Assembly: GCA_000333855.2 (NCBI GenBank)
Contig: CM007318.1
Coordinates: forward strand, 439,772 to 503,771
Source: Endotrypanum monterogeii
Taxonomy: Eukaryota; Euglenozoa; Kinetoplastea; Trypanosomatida; Trypanosomatidae
Direction of reading: 5' to 3'
DNA length: 64,000 nucleotides
Every line of letters starts with the position of its first letter. Positions within the stretch are counted from its first letter, which is position 1. Below, in pieces: positions 40,471-51,100 of this stretch. Under the pieces are notes generated by a model. The model made no database searches, was not told where the DNA came from, and saw nothing but the letters and a program-made list of their open reading frames with translations. A program made the translations under genes and the position numbers.

Positions 40471-43400
40471 TCATTGAATATCGGCCTCATCCTCACCCTC
40501 CGGAATATTAGTGGGAGCATCGTCGTCGTCGTCGTCTAGGTCCAGCAGTGCGTCCTCTTCGGCAACGGCAGCCACCGTATCATCGCCAACTCCACCACGT
40601 CGCAGGTGCACAAAGGGGTCAATGATGGAACCCATGTCGACCAGCTGCCATGAAGAATGCTGCCTCTTTGCATCCCCTCCGCATGCTTCAGCTCCGATTC
40701 CCTGGACTGGTGCCTTGAGGAGGACTCGACAGATAGCTGTCACGATCTCCAGGGCAGAGTTGTTACGAGGATCGTGGGGGTTGTAAAACTTTCCTCTTAA
40801 GCACTCGAGCAAACACTGGCGGAGGTGGGTGAGAAGGGCGTAGGTGGCGTTGTCGATGTGCAGCGCGATCCAGCCATCGATAACACAGATGGATAGCTCC
40901 GCGTTGTACTCTGTCGTCGACTCAGAAGCCCCAAAGAGAAGCAACGCCCATAGGCTAACAGCAGACAGGGAAGTAAGAAAGTCCCGCCGCGGATTCCTCA
41001 GCCCGAAGACGTCTTGAAAGACGTAGAAGAGCGCCGGGATCGGCTGGGTTGAGGTCGTGCTCAGCCCGACAGCCTTCGCAGAGGCGGCGTGCGGTGCCGG
41101 CTGGAGGTTGCTCAGCAACTCTTCTCGGACGGGCACATCACTACCGCGTGGACCGTCGACGCGACGGCATACACTATCCTTCGCGGGCTTAATACTACGG
41201 AAGTGTTTGGTCCGAAGCTCCACCTTGCATGCGCTGTTAAGGCGGCGCAGAGAAGAAAGTGCTTTGGAGGGGGGCCGCAAGAGCGCCACGTTGGGGAAGA
41301 GAGCCGCACACACGCACGCCTTAACCAACGCGACGTCGAAGCTGTGAGAGGAAAAGACACTCGTGTCGACGCAAAGCATTCCACCGTAGGACAACGATGC
41401 CTGCTCACTCACGCCTGAGTGCGACTCGGTGTCTTCGAACCCACCGCGATTGCCGTCAGCGTATTCGGGTATAGGAAGCGTGCCTGGGTGCTCTACGGTC
41501 ACAGTACCACCACCACCACCACCCGCAAGCAAGTCAGGCGCGCTGATAAGCCCTGCTTGACGTAATATGTCACGGTATTGAGCCTTATACTTCGAGATAA
41601 TGCGAAGGTTGCCGGGGTGTAGCAGATTAAGCCTCGCAAAATCCTCGCTTTCCTTGTTGGCACAGAAAGCGTTGTACGCATTGAGGAAACTAATATGATC
41701 ACTCTGCGAGCAACGCGAGAGCAGATGCCGCTTCCTGCGCGCCTCCGCCGCCATGTCGCGACTTGTGACGTACGGACACACGTCTGTGCACGCAGCCACT
41801 GTCAATACCGAGTCCAGACAGCCCAGTACCGCGCCTACAATTATCATCTTGCCGATGCGCGGGTCACACGGAAGCAGCGTTAGGTACTCCCCTAGGGGAG
41901 TGAGTCTGTCTTTCTTTCCGAGAGCACCGATGCCACGAAGCAGCTCAGTGGACGCGTCGACATTGGTGCGCGAAGGGGGCTCAAGAAACGTCTGCAGCGT
42001 TTTCTTTGGATCTGTGTGTCCAAGCGCAAGTAGTTTCAGAAGAACCTGAGTTAGCGGTACGCGGTGAATATCCGCATCCGGGAACGCTGGGAGAGAATCC
42101 CACAACTCCTTTGTGAAGAGGCGGTAGCACACGCCCCCTTGTGTTCGCCCAGCACGTCCCTTGCGCTGCGTGCAATTGGCCTGACTCGCGTATCCCAGGG
42201 ACAGCTGTGTGGAGAACACAGACGCTGCGACCGCAGTGCCACTGCTGCTGGCCTCTGCATCACGTCTCCCCGACTCCTCGTCGAGCACGGTATACGTACA
42301 CGATGTTTTAGCTGACGACAAAAAGCAGTTCGCGTCTGACCCGTGGTGCGAATTGGAGGCAGTCGGCCGACTTTCCCAGGTCGTGGTCTTGATGAGGCCT
42401 GTATCGATGACAACAGCCGCGTCGTCAATGGTGATCCCGCTTTCGGCGATATTTGTCGCCAAGACCAGCTTTACCGTGCCGGGCGGGGAAGGTTGGAAGC
42501 ACTCTCTCTGGTGTGCACTGTCGACAGATGAGTGAAGTAAAATTATGTGAAAATGGCTCTCCGCTGCGGGTAGAGCATGCGGTCCATTGTACCCTTTAAT
42601 TGCAGCCATGGCAGACGTCAACTCCTTCCACCCTGGAAGAAACACCAGGATTGACTTTCCCTCTGTCTTGTTCTGAAGGTCCACCTGGACGGCGCGGTGG
42701 ACGAGGTAGGCAATTAGGTTGTAGTCAATTTTAATAAACTTACGTGGGTTGGCGCGTCGTGACGCAGTTGCGGATGGCGACGCCGGCGAGGTCAAGGCTG
42801 CTGACCCTTTCTGTTTGCCCTCTGTTTGCCCCTGCCCTCCTCCTGAAACGGCATCGAAGGCGGGTGAGTAAAACTGTTCATGTGCGGCATCCGCGGCGAT
42901 GTCTGCCAAGTAGCGGACCTGCACTGGGTACACTGCACCATCTACTTGAATAATGGGTGTCTCTGCACCGAAGTAGCGAGCGAACACGTCGGCCTGCATC
43001 GTCGCACTCATGAGTACCACGCGAAGATGTAGGTTTCGTTCGAGTAGCTGCTTCACAAGCGCAAGAATGACATCGCAGTTGATGTCACGCTCGTGCACTT
43101 CATCGATGACCAGGTGAGAGACATGCTCCAGGTCAGGGTGGGTGGAGAGTATCTGCAGCAAAACACCCGTTGTGCAAACCGTGATGTGTCGCCCTGGGCG
43201 TGAATCCAAACGAACCGCATAGCCAACATCTTTTCCCACTGTGGTGAGACGTTCCTGCGCAATGCGCTCGGCAACGCTGAAACTGCTCAATCGCCGCGGC
43301 TGGGTGACAAGGATGTTGCATGACCCCCCACGACTGTGCTCGATCTCGTGATCCAATATGTACTGAGGGACCTGTGTCGTCTTGCCACAACCTGTCGTGC

Positions 43401-45792
43401 CACAGACAACCGTGACGCGGTGGCGCTGAACGGCGTCGAGTAGCTGAGCTTTCACAGTCGACATTGCCAACGTGGAGCGACGGGGGTGAAATTTGGTGAG
43501 ATAGACAGGATCCCGCCGAAATGCGAGCATGTTTCTCAGCATATCGGCTCCGTATAACGGATCCGCCGAGAACGCACGCTCGCTGAGGTGCAGCAGGGCA
43601 TTCTCGCTCATGCTGCGCACTCGCGCCCCGCTGTTATAGTCATCCGAGGCGCCATCACCCCGGTTCTTTTCTGTCCCGTCCTCTGTGACTGTACTCGATG
43701 TGTCCATTGCGTGCTGCTTCATCACAGGCTGCAACTGGGACTGCAGCTCAACGACCAACTTTGCGGGCAGCGCTGCTGAGGGAATCGACTCAGGTGGTAT
43801 GGACGGATATGCATTTACAAATGAATGCACCGCCTGAAGCTGTCTATCGTACAACATTAAGTTTGACATCGCAGCCTCCATAGCAGCGCGCTCTGCCTCG
43901 AAGCGGTTGATACCAGTGCCGTCGCAGCTGAAGCCTTTGAGCGTGAGGTGGCAGCGATACACCGTAGCTCCAGCGTTGCCACTCGTCATCTTCGACTCTT
44001 TTGTGAAAGTTGTTGTGGGTGTGAGACTGGCCTCCCCGAACAGCAAATGGTAAAGCTGCACAATTTTGCGATGGGCAGGCTGCATCCGTTGCAAGATCGA
44101 CTCCAGCGGAACACTGGGGTGGTGTGAGACATTCTTCCCCTTACTGTGGGATCCGTTGTGCACACCCCTACGTCCCGAGCGACCCCTGCCATCCGCCGCC
44201 TGCCGTCCATCAACATCATCCTGGAGCAGACGGAGAATGCAAAGTGCGTGGGCAGCACACTGTCGCTTCGCTGATTTCGTGTTCTTCGACACCCCTGTCG
44301 CAGTCAGTCCCGTTTGGGGGTCGAGCACGAGAGTGGACACAAACACTGTTCCCTCAAGGCGTACTGTTGTCATCAAGCGTGACGCATCGCGGACGCTCTG
44401 GTTGAGGTCATCCAGTGCTGTAGGCCGACAGTACCGCTTCGGATGACGTCGCAGCATTTCTGTGGCGCAGTCTGCAACGGGGTGACCACTCCGCGGCACC
44501 TCCCCATGCTTGAAGATTTCCTGCCTTTTGTAGGTGGCGACAGTCTTCACGTATGCGGCGCTAGCGTCTACATACTCATCCCACGCGCGATAGTCCTGAG
44601 GTTGTGGACTCACGGGTGGAGACGCCGCCACCTTCTCCTCCAGGGGAGGCGGGACTTTCGAGGGATCTGCTGTTGAGGACGACAACGCACCTCTAGTGCT
44701 CATATAGTAATCCAAGAGCTGCTCTGCATGCATGAAGCACAGTGCACGAGCTATAGTGGCCTTCTTTGACTGACCAATGGCAACCACATCCTTTACCCCT
44801 GTAGCCTCGCCTAAAAGGCAGGCGTGAAGAGGAAGTTCGAGCACGCAGCGCATGAGTTGTGAAGAAGGAACATGGTGCATCGTTGGTTCTGGTATGGAGA
44901 ACTTGGCATTGGAGCTGGCCTGTTGCTGATCGCTCCGAAGCATCGCAAGTACTCGATTTTCGGCACCTCTATCCACTGCCAGCGGTGATACACCGGCGGC
45001 ATCGGAGAGACCGCCGCCTGGTAGAGACCGCTTCTGCGGGACGTGCGAAGCTGCTGACCTCTTCTTTTGGACCTGCTGCTGCTGGTGCCGTCGATTGTCT
45101 CGGCTGTGTAGGTTACCACCTCCCTGGAGGGACATCTGCTGCTGATTGCCAATCGAGCAGGCCGCTCTCGCGGAGCTCCCGCTACTGTACACAGAACAGG
45201 CACCGCCAGGAGGGCAGCCGGACGCATTTGGCCCTGGTGCTGCGTTTGTTTGTGATTTATCAGATGAATACGGCTGATCGAATGGGTGGCGAGTGTTTTT
45301 TTTCGAAGGCATCGGCACTGCTGGCTGTTGCTCTGTGACTGATGCCTCGGGGGCACCCGCGTTGCGTAGCCTAGATCTCGACGCTGGCGCACAATGCACA
45401 GCATGTTTCACACGGGGAGTGGCCACTGCGTTGGCAGAGGAGGAGGACAATAAATTTGGACGGCTACGCGCAACACGCCGAGGCTTGAGTGACCCCCGAA
45501 AACCTACGGCACCACCCTCTTGACTAAGGTAGCGCGGCGCAGATAATGATGATGTCAAGGCCTCATCATTGTCCGACTCGTGTGCCGGACCGATACGACG
45601 GTGACTTAGATGACGAGCAGGAGTTGCCAACGCCAACGATGCACAAGTGCCGGCCCCCCATTCCCGGGATTTATGGATAGAGGTCCACCACGGTCGAGAC
45701 CCAAAACGCAGCCGTGAACCGCGCAACAAGGTGACAGAGGCGGTGGCGCTACATCCAATACCAGAGGACAAGGAATGCGGTAATGCGCGCAT
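40471..45792 (-). CDS. DEAH/RHA-family (DEVH) RNA helicase with dsRBD-like domains, probably mitochondrial
   Basis: A 1773-residue helicase of the DEAH/RHA subfamily. All core motifs are present: I GTTGCGKT (798-805), Ia TQPRR (830-834), II DEVH (897-900), III SAT (929-931), V LATNIAESGITI (1110-1121) and VI QRKGRAGR (1209-1216). The HA2/winged-helix and OB-fold regions follow (NLLHPGNLRIISKYK and FLTSLSAVSLWALLLFG). Upstream are three dsRBD-like segments at about 295-365, 465-525 and 600-650, as in RHA/DHX9-type proteins. The N-terminus (first about 65 residues) is rich in Arg/Ser/Leu and lacks acids, like a mitochondrial presequence. Kinetoplastid mitochondria use RHA-type helicases such as REH2 (KREH2) with the editing machinery; this is a homologue or paralogue candidate. 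The acidic tail (LDLDDDDDDAP) is unusual. A T9-CCCAG acceptor lies near 45850, and no ATG intervenes before 45792. Confidence 0.95.
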   Translation of the reverse strand: MRALPHSLSSGIGCSATASVTLLRGSRLRFGSRPWWTSIHKSREWGAGTCASLALATPARHLSHRRIGPAHESDNDEALTSSLSAPRYLSQEGGAVGFRGSLKPRRVARSRPNLLSSSSANAVATPRVKHAVHCAPASRSRLRNAGAPEASVTEQQPAVPMPSKKNTRHPFDQPYSSDKSQTNAAPGPNASGCPPGGACSVYSSGSSARAACSIGNQQQMSLQGGGNLHSRDNRRHQQQQVQKKRSAASHVPQKRSLPGGGLSDAAGVSPLAVDRGAENRVLAMLRSDQQQASSNAKFSIPEPTMHHVPSSQLMRCVLELPLHACLLGEATGVKDVVAIGQSKKATIARALCFMHAEQLLDYYMSTRGALSSSTADPSKVPPPLEEKVAASPPVSPQPQDYRAWDEYVDASAAYVKTVATYKRQEIFKHGEVPRSGHPVADCATEMLRRHPKRYCRPTALDDLNQSVRDASRLMTTVRLEGTVFVSTLVLDPQTGLTATGVSKNTKSAKRQCAAHALCILRLLQDDVDGRQAADGRGRSGRRGVHNGSHSKGKNVSHHPSVPLESILQRMQPAHRKIVQLYHLLFGEASLTPTTTFTKESKMTSGNAGATVYRCHLTLKGFSCDGTGINRFEAERAAMEAAMSNLMLYDRQLQAVHSFVNAYPSIPPESIPSAALPAKLVVELQSQLQPVMKQHAMDTSSTVTEDGTEKNRGDGASDDYNSGARVRSMSENALLHLSERAFSADPLYGADMLRNMLAFRRDPVYLTKFHPRRSTLAMSTVKAQLLDAVQRHRVTVVCGTTGCGKTTQVPQYILDHEIEHSRGGSCNILVTQPRRLSSFSVAERIAQERLTTVGKDVGYAVRLDSRPGRHITVCTTGVLLQILSTHPDLEHVSHLVIDEVHERDINCDVILALVKQLLERNLHLRVVLMSATMQADVFARYFGAETPIIQVDGAVYPVQVRYLADIAADAAHEQFYSPAFDAVSGGGQGQTEGKQKGSAALTSPASPSATASRRANPRKFIKIDYNLIAYLVHRAVQVDLQNKTEGKSILVFLPGWKELTSAMAAIKGYNGPHALPAAESHFHIILLHSSVDSAHQRECFQPSPPGTVKLVLATNIAESGITIDDAAVVIDTGLIKTTTWESRPTASNSHHGSDANCFLSSAKTSCTYTVLDEESGRRDAEASSSGTAVAASVFSTQLSLGYASQANCTQRKGRAGRTQGGVCYRLFTKELWDSLPAFPDADIHRVPLTQVLLKLLALGHTDPKKTLQTFLEPPSRTNVDASTELLRGIGALGKKDRLTPLGEYLTLLPCDPRIGKMIIVGAVLGCLDSVLTVAACTDVCPYVTSRDMAAEARRKRHLLSRCSQSDHISFLNAYNAFCANKESEDFARLNLLHPGNLRIISKYKAQYRDILRQAGLISAPDLLAGGGGGGTVTVEHPGTLPIPEYADGNRGGFEDTESHSGVSEQASLSYGGMLCVDTSVFSSHSFDVALVKACVCAALFPNVALLRPPSKALSSLRRLNSACKVELRTKHFRSIKPAKDSVCRRVDGPRGSDVPVREELLSNLQPAPHAASAKAVGLSTTSTQPIPALFYVFQDVFGLRNPRRDFLTSLSAVSLWALLLFGASESTTEYNAELSICVIDGWIALHIDNATYALLTHLRQCLLECLRGKFYNPHDPRNNSALEIVTAICRVLLKAPVQGIGAEACGGDAKRQHSSWQLVDMGSIIDPFVHLRRGGVGDDTVAAVAEEDALLDLDDDDDDAPTNIPEGEDEADIQ

Positions 45793-45846
45793 CTTGACGA
45801 GAGCGACAGGAGGAGGGTATTTGATGGTTGTACCAAACTTTTTTTT

Positions 45847-45865
45847 TCTGGGAAAAAAAAACGTT
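45847..45865 (-). promoter_or_regulatory. Predicted trans-splice acceptor for the helicase gene
   Basis: The minus strand reads a T9 run followed by CCCAG and an A9 run, about 55 nt before the helicase ATG. Confidence 0.45.
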
Positions 45866-46242
45866 GTAAGTAAACGTTTGACTTGACGGGCAGCGCAGTG
45901 AAATCAGACAATTCGTTGAACAATTTCTCACTGCTAGTGCTCAGACTGGAAGACTTTCCAAGGAAGAGGAGGAAAACTCCCTGTGCAGAGACATGCGTGG
46001 GGCCTTTCCGGGTTTTGCTGTTCGTGTAAGCTTCGGTACTAGATGGGCGTGAGTCTTTTTTTTTTTTTAAGAGCAGGGGAGGCGGCACTGCGAGCTCAAG
46101 GCAACGAAATGCAATTCAAATGAAATGACGGCGGAAGAGGACACACACTATGAAAATCCGATACCCTTGTCACTTGAACACTCCTCCCCTTCAAGCTAGC
46201 TCTACAATCAGGACACATGAACCGCAGGAACAACAAATCGGT

Positions 46243-46243
<1 letters not shown>

Positions 46244-46288
<45 letters not shown>
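46244..46288. repeat. (TA)n microsatellite left of gap
   Basis: About 22 TA units, followed by a short GT-rich stretch and then Ns. Confidence 0.9.
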
Positions 46289-46294
<6 letters not shown>

Positions 46295-46318
46295 TCGTGT
46301 TGTGTGTGTGGTACGTGT

Positions 46319-46338
46319 NNNNNNNNNNNNNNNNNNNN
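46319..46338. other. Assembly gap (20 N)
   Basis: Twenty Ns between two long (TA)n arrays. The 60 bp to its right is an odd mix of CGTA, ACGA and TAGTAG words. Confidence 0.98.
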
Positions 46339-46398
46339 CGTACTACCCAACGGTACGACGTAACTAGTAACGACGAACGAACGAATAACGTAGTAGTA

Positions 46399-46399
<1 letters not shown>

Positions 46400-46442
<43 letters not shown>
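46400..46442. repeat. (TA)n microsatellite right of gap
   Basis: About 21 TA units. It may be the same array as the one left of the gap, split by assembly. Confidence 0.9.
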
Positions 46443-46445
<3 letters not shown>

Positions 46446-47084
46446 TGTGTGTTTGTGTGTGTGTATGCGTGTGATGCTTGTGAAAGAGGAAAAGAAGAGT
46501 AAGCGACTTGCAACACCATTTCACTTAGCATCCACAACTCCTCTTTTTGTGCCTGTATTTCCTTTTTTTCTTTTCCTTTGTCACTGAGTCGCAGGAATTC
46601 CACATGTTTAAAGGAGAAGGAGACGCCATAAGGGCTGAATGCTACGAGAGCATGCGCCTTCTCCCCCCTCGTCCACCACCCCATATTACACACACACAGG
46701 CAATGGCAGAAACACAAGAGAATTTTGATGCATACAGGCAAAGGGGAGGACGGCCATGTTAATTATCCACAGCGTAATCGTATGCATTTCCCCCTTTTTT
46801 CTCTCTCTGATATCGTTGTCGTTGCTTTTCTCTTTGGAGTCAACCTTTCTCTCCTCCCTTTTTCCCCCGTAAAGCCGCTGGCTCCAATAGCATATGGGAA
46901 AAACAGGCGAATCAGCCAAACGAAAAAAGCAAAAAAAAAAAACGGAGACAACTACTACCGCGCAGCTCTCCTTCCAACAGCAGCACGTTAACTCACACAA
47001 ACCCGAAGAGGGCTTCTTCCATAGATACGCTATCAATCTTTGTTCTCTCTTCTGGGCACACACACACACACAAAAAAAAAAAAG

Positions 47085-47834
47085 CTAAGCAGCTCCACTC
47101 TCTTGCTTCTGCAACACACCGAACCGGTCCTCCTCCGATAGGCGTTTCCAACGCTGCTCGCGGATCGCCATCACTCGACTGCCTAACATATTCATCGGAC
47201 GCTCCACGTACGCCCAATCGGTGTTAATCATGTATCGGTAATACAGATAGACACAGGTCAGTAATGTCGAAAAAATAATGAGAAACACTTTCACATTGCG
47301 CAGCCGCTCCGCGCTCATGGTGTGATAGAGCGTGCTGCGCTGCGAGTACAGACCGACGGAGATGGTGTCAAAGGTGTGGACGTTGCTGTTCTGCTCGTAG
47401 TACATGCCGCGGTCCTCCTGGTCCTTCAGCACGCGCGCTTGGTTCTGCTCCACACGCAGCATACTCAGCTCATGCTGACGCTTCAGCTCAAAGATCACCT
47501 TATCAAGCGATAGTATTTCCCGGATAATGGCGTCTCTTGCCTCCATCCGCTGAGCAGCTGTGTCGACGTCGGATCCGCAGACTGTGGTAGTCTCACCTTC
47601 GGTCGCAGATGCGGAAGTGGTGGTGCCGTCATCGTTTTCTGAGGCAAGCGTCTTTGAATCTTTTCGATCAATAGCTGTGTCCCTAACGGAGGGAAGTGAA
47701 GACGACAACGAAGAGATGTGTCGCCGGGATGTGTTCACCAGGTGCGATGAAGTGCCACGGAATCGACTGGGGCAAAGTAAACAGTGACATCCATCCTTCT
47801 TCAGTACCAAGCTGTACGAGAGAATAGGACGCAT
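47085..47834 (-). CDS. Single-pass membrane protein, probably mitochondrial, unknown function
   Basis: A 249-residue protein. The N-terminal 40 residues are basic and Ser-rich without acidic clusters apart from one Asp, resembling a mitochondrial presequence. About 50-95 is an acidic Thr/Ser linker. Residues 98-138 form a short coiled coil (IIREILSLDKVIFELKRQHE). A clear transmembrane helix spans about 181-200 (VKVFLIIFSTLLTCVYLYY). The tail of about 48 residues is basic, ending in RFGVLQKQESGAA. I do not recognise a family. The coiled coil followed by one TM helix recalls inner-membrane organising or complex-assembly factors, but this is a loose analogy. The ATG at 47834 lies just below a (GT)n array. 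Confidence 0.8.
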   Translation of the reverse strand: MRPILSYSLVLKKDGCHCLLCPSRFRGTSSHLVNTSRRHISSLSSSLPSVRDTAIDRKDSKTLASENDDGTTTSASATEGETTTVCGSDVDTAAQRMEARDAIIREILSLDKVIFELKRQHELSMLRVEQNQARVLKDQEDRGMYYEQNSNVHTFDTISVGLYSQRSTLYHTMSAERLRNVKVFLIIFSTLLTCVYLYYRYMINTDWAYVERPMNMLGSRVMAIREQRWKRLSEEDRFGVLQKQESGAA

Positions 47835-47835
47835 C

Positions 47836-47877
<42 letters not shown>

Positions 47878-48962
47878 TACGACAAGGGGGATAAAGCAAG
47901 TGCGATAAAACACAGCAATGCGCCAGATGCCTGTGGCATTTAAAGTACACGAGAAAGACTCAATAAAGGCGTATAGATCATGCAACGCGCTTCGATACGG
48001 AAAAGAAAACGTCAGACGGAAAATCGAAAAAAAAAAGATCAGACAACAGGTATCCCACCTGAAGACACACCTGATGGTAAATAATTACACACCAATCGCG
48101 TCAGGCACCGAGAACCACAGGGGGCGAGAAATTGTAGAGCATAAATATACAAATATATATCTGTATATATGTATATAATGTATATATCCCAGTTAGGTAG
48201 ACGGGGTTGACGTGAAATTGAGCAAAAGTGTGCGTGTATGTGTGTGTGGGGGGGGGGAGAGAATGTCACTAGATATACGCTGGCATACGACTAAAAGCTG
48301 CTAGGGGAAAGAGAGAGAGGCCTGAGGCGCGCCGCGCGGCTTTGTCAGTCGCTCTTCCACCCGCCTCATTTTTCTTCAGGGCGGCAAAGAAAACTAACGC
48401 ACACGGCCCGTTGCACCAATCCTGCATTGCGCTCTTCTATTAATCGACAGCACGTATCAAGTGGTGAATCTCGCGCAGGCCAGGTTTTGGTTTGCACGTG
48501 ATCACCTCACAAGAAACATCTCTCTTCCTTTCCCCCCCCCTCATTTAACTTGGAGTGAATGCTTAACGATCACCACACATGTGGCGGGCCAGGAGGAGGA
48601 GAGGAAAAGACAGAACGAATCCCACGTGACTCTAGTGACCGACGCCTAACCCTAATCCCCGATCCATCCCCCCCCCGTTCACACACACACACACACCTCT
48701 GCATCCCCGTGAGGGGTTTGAATTCTTCTTTTTTTTTCTTTTCGTGCGTACTTATGCCCTGTGTGCTTCTCAGTGCATTCTCAAGCAAAGAAAAGGAAAG
48801 GGAGGAGGAATAATGATATGCCGACAGAGGCGAGAAAGCACTACAAGAAGCAAGTGGACTGATGTACATCTTTGTATTTATAGACGTTATTCTTCGTTGA
48901 GGAGAAAAAAAAAGAAAAAAAAACATAACGGAGACGTATTTTCGAGTCCTCAGCCGTTTCAT
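47835..48962. other. Intergenic region, F-box gene to TM-protein gene
   Basis: About 1.1 kb, no gene. It has (TG)n at 47841-47876 beside the TM-protein start and a T/C-rich minus strand at 48885-48925 near the F-box stop. A palindromic GC patch (GGCGCGCCGCGCGGC) lies near 48327. Confidence 0.5.
47841..47876. repeat. (TG)n microsatellite
   Basis: About 18 TG units within 10 bp of the TM-protein ATG, so probably part of its leader or splice region. Confidence 0.9.
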
Positions 48963-50645
48963 TTACATCCATTCTCTCACCACTTGCGAGTCAGACATTG
49001 TCTCTACACGGCGTATGAAAGCCGACAATCGAAGGACGGCTGGCATGTACCTGGAGGTAATCCGCTGCTGCTGTTGCTTGTCTGCATATGAGGATTGTCG
49101 GCAGTGAAGATTGCTCCGCACATTCTCACCAGGCATTGAAATATTTTGCATCGACTGTGTTTTTATAAGGAGACGCGCATTGGCGTACTCCTCATTAATG
49201 GGGCAAATCTTTTGAAAAGCGCTCCAGCGCTTTGTCGCTGCCCGCAGTGCGCCTTCACAACGAGAAGCAGCAGCGGCTGTGGCATTCGCAGCTGTACCCT
49301 CCATGTTTCCCGTAAGCGCCGCACCATATTTCGCGGATGCGGTTTCCGCACTAGCATCGTCACGTCTGAGCGTACGCAAGACTAGTTCCAAGTCTGCGAA
49401 GCTCTCTACGCCGCGCCGCAGCACCAGTGGTAAGTCGCATTGTCCGGACGGCGCATCTCCACCCGCGGCCAATGAGTCTGAGGTGCTGCTGTTGAGCACG
49501 AGGCGTACCATGCGACGCTCAAACTCGTCGATTTGGGCTGTGGAAACAAACATCTCTGTAGCAGATGCATCAGTTGCAGTTGTAGCGTCATTCTCTTTCC
49601 GGGGGGCGACTTTGCCCAACCTTTCGGATACACTAGGGATAGTAGATTCGCATCCTGCTCGATCACACGGAAGCAACGCCGCTTGCCACTTGCGTAGCTG
49701 CCCATCTTGGTCGAGCAAGATTTCCTCCTGAAGCTTCAGGCGGCAGTGGCATATTCGTTTCACTTCCTCCAATGCCTCTATTTCTGCCCGCAACTTAGCA
49801 CACATTTCTGTGGTCGATGACGGCGCTGAGGTGGCCGCATCTATGGGTGCTCGCGTCCCATTAGCTTGTGCAACAGGCCTATGCCGCTGATTCAGCCAAA
49901 ACGGCTTATCAGCAGCTGGTGTCGATGACGCACCGTACATATCTAATGTTCGTTTGACGTCGATATTTTGCGCAAAGATATCCTGTGAGTGCGCCGAGAG
50001 CCGCTCCTCCATCCTAGCTATTTCTGCCTCGTAGTAAGCCTCCTCCGCATGCCGTTCACGCGCACGCTCTACCAGTACCCTGCGCAGCTCTTCTCGTGCA
50101 TGACCAGAGAGAGCGATCGGAATCCGCCGCCGCTGAGCCGCCGCGAGCCATAACTCGCTACCCTGGTGGGCCACGAGCGCATTCATCCGCACCGAAACGC
50201 AACAAAGCACCCCCAGTGTTCGCAAGTCGCAAAAGGAGCAGCAGCGAATCAGCAGATTCGGCGGCAGTCTCAAAATTTCTGGCTGACGCCTCCTCAGCGA
50301 TTCAAGTGGTTTTCTTTCGCTCCTCTTCACAATGACAATGGTGGGCCGAGATTTAGTATCTTCGCTCAGTTTGGGTTGCCTTAAGGTTGCCCTGCTCACG
50401 TTAGTATTGGCGCCTGACACCGCTGTCACAGGCTCCGACCTAGCAACGCCACTTGGCTCCACAGGCGCGAAGGCGAGCTCTATCTTACGCAATGCTGCCC
50501 TCAAGTCACTCGTGTCATGATACGTGTTCAGTCGAACGGACGAATAATCTGTTGTGGTATTCTTTAGGCTCGGCCGTGCTTGGCGAAGAATTGTGGTGCT
50601 GCTCAGTGGAAAAACTTTGTCACCTGTGGGCGGGGAAGACTTCAT
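48963..50645 (-). CDS. F-box protein with central coiled coil
   Basis: A 560-residue protein. Residues about 125-168 match the F-box (ILRLPPNLLIRCCSFCDLRT then LGVLCCVSVRMNALV and a final LW), the motif that docks substrate receptors onto SKP1 of SCF ubiquitin ligases. Directly after it (about 185-240) is a charged coiled coil (EEAYYEAEIARMEERL). A second helix (TEMCAKLRAEIEALEEVKRI) follows at about 280-305. The C-terminal half has no recognisable substrate-binding repeats (no WD40, LRR or Kelch). The first 100 residues are disordered. Its substrate cannot be guessed. The start at 50645 is an ATG; a (TA)n/(GT)n region lies just upstream. Confidence 0.85.
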   Translation of the reverse strand: MKSSPPTGDKVFPLSSTTILRQARPSLKNTTTDYSSVRLNTYHDTSDLRAALRKIELAFAPVEPSGVARSEPVTAVSGANTNVSRATLRQPKLSEDTKSRPTIVIVKRSERKPLESLRRRQPEILRLPPNLLIRCCSFCDLRTLGVLCCVSVRMNALVAHQGSELWLAAAQRRRIPIALSGHAREELRRVLVERARERHAEEAYYEAEIARMEERLSAHSQDIFAQNIDVKRTLDMYGASSTPAADKPFWLNQRHRPVAQANGTRAPIDAATSAPSSTTEMCAKLRAEIEALEEVKRICHCRLKLQEEILLDQDGQLRKWQAALLPCDRAGCESTIPSVSERLGKVAPRKENDATTATDASATEMFVSTAQIDEFERRMVRLVLNSSTSDSLAAGGDAPSGQCDLPLVLRRGVESFADLELVLRTLRRDDASAETASAKYGAALTGNMEGTAANATAAAASRCEGALRAATKRWSAFQKICPINEEYANARLLIKTQSMQNISMPGENVRSNLHCRQSSYADKQQQQRITSRYMPAVLRLSAFIRRVETMSDSQVVREWM

Positions 50646-50950
50646 TTTGTGGATGTGTATACACCTTCCCCGTTCTATATATATATATATATTTATGTGT
50701 GTGTGTGTGTGTGTCTTTGTGTGTGCCCACCTTCGTCGAAATCAGCGGCTACCTTTCCCCCCACTGCCCCCACAGCCACTTGCTTCTGATTTGTCTCCCC
50801 GATAGAGCACGAGCACGTTTCCCTCCCTTATCACTCTTATATTGGTCCTATTCTCTTCACCCTAGACAAAACTACAGCAAGTTGTTTGAGGAACGTTGTT
50901 ATGCGTTGAGGCATGGATACGTGACTCACACACACATATACACGTACATA

Positions 50951-50984
<34 letters not shown>

Positions 50985-51064
50985 TGTTTCATCGAGAAAG
51001 TAAACCAGAGAAAAAATAGCATGAATAGAGAAACGGAGATTTCAAAGGAAGCTCTGAGAAAACT

Positions 51065-51067
<3 letters not shown>

Positions 51068-51098
<31 letters not shown>
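51068..51098. repeat. (TA)n microsatellite
   Basis: About 15 TA units. Confidence 0.9.

Positions 51099-51100
<2 letters not shown>

Larger units (their letters stand above)
45793..47084. other. Intergenic region containing an assembly gap and long (TA)n arrays
   Basis: About 1.3 kb between the TM-protein gene and the helicase gene. It contains two long (TA)n arrays flanking a 20-N gap (46319-46338) and no supportable gene. Its left end carries the helicase acceptor (minus-strand T-run plus CCCAG, about 45845-45865). Confidence 0.6.

Noticed and set aside
45606..46088. 160-codon minus-strand frame overlapping the helicase N-terminus
   Set aside because: It overlaps the helicase in another frame and includes its splice region. 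It is a shadow ORF.
48646..48660. Telomere-like CCTAACCCTAA
   Set aside because: Less than two TTAGGG units, internal and flanked by ordinary spacer. Chance match.
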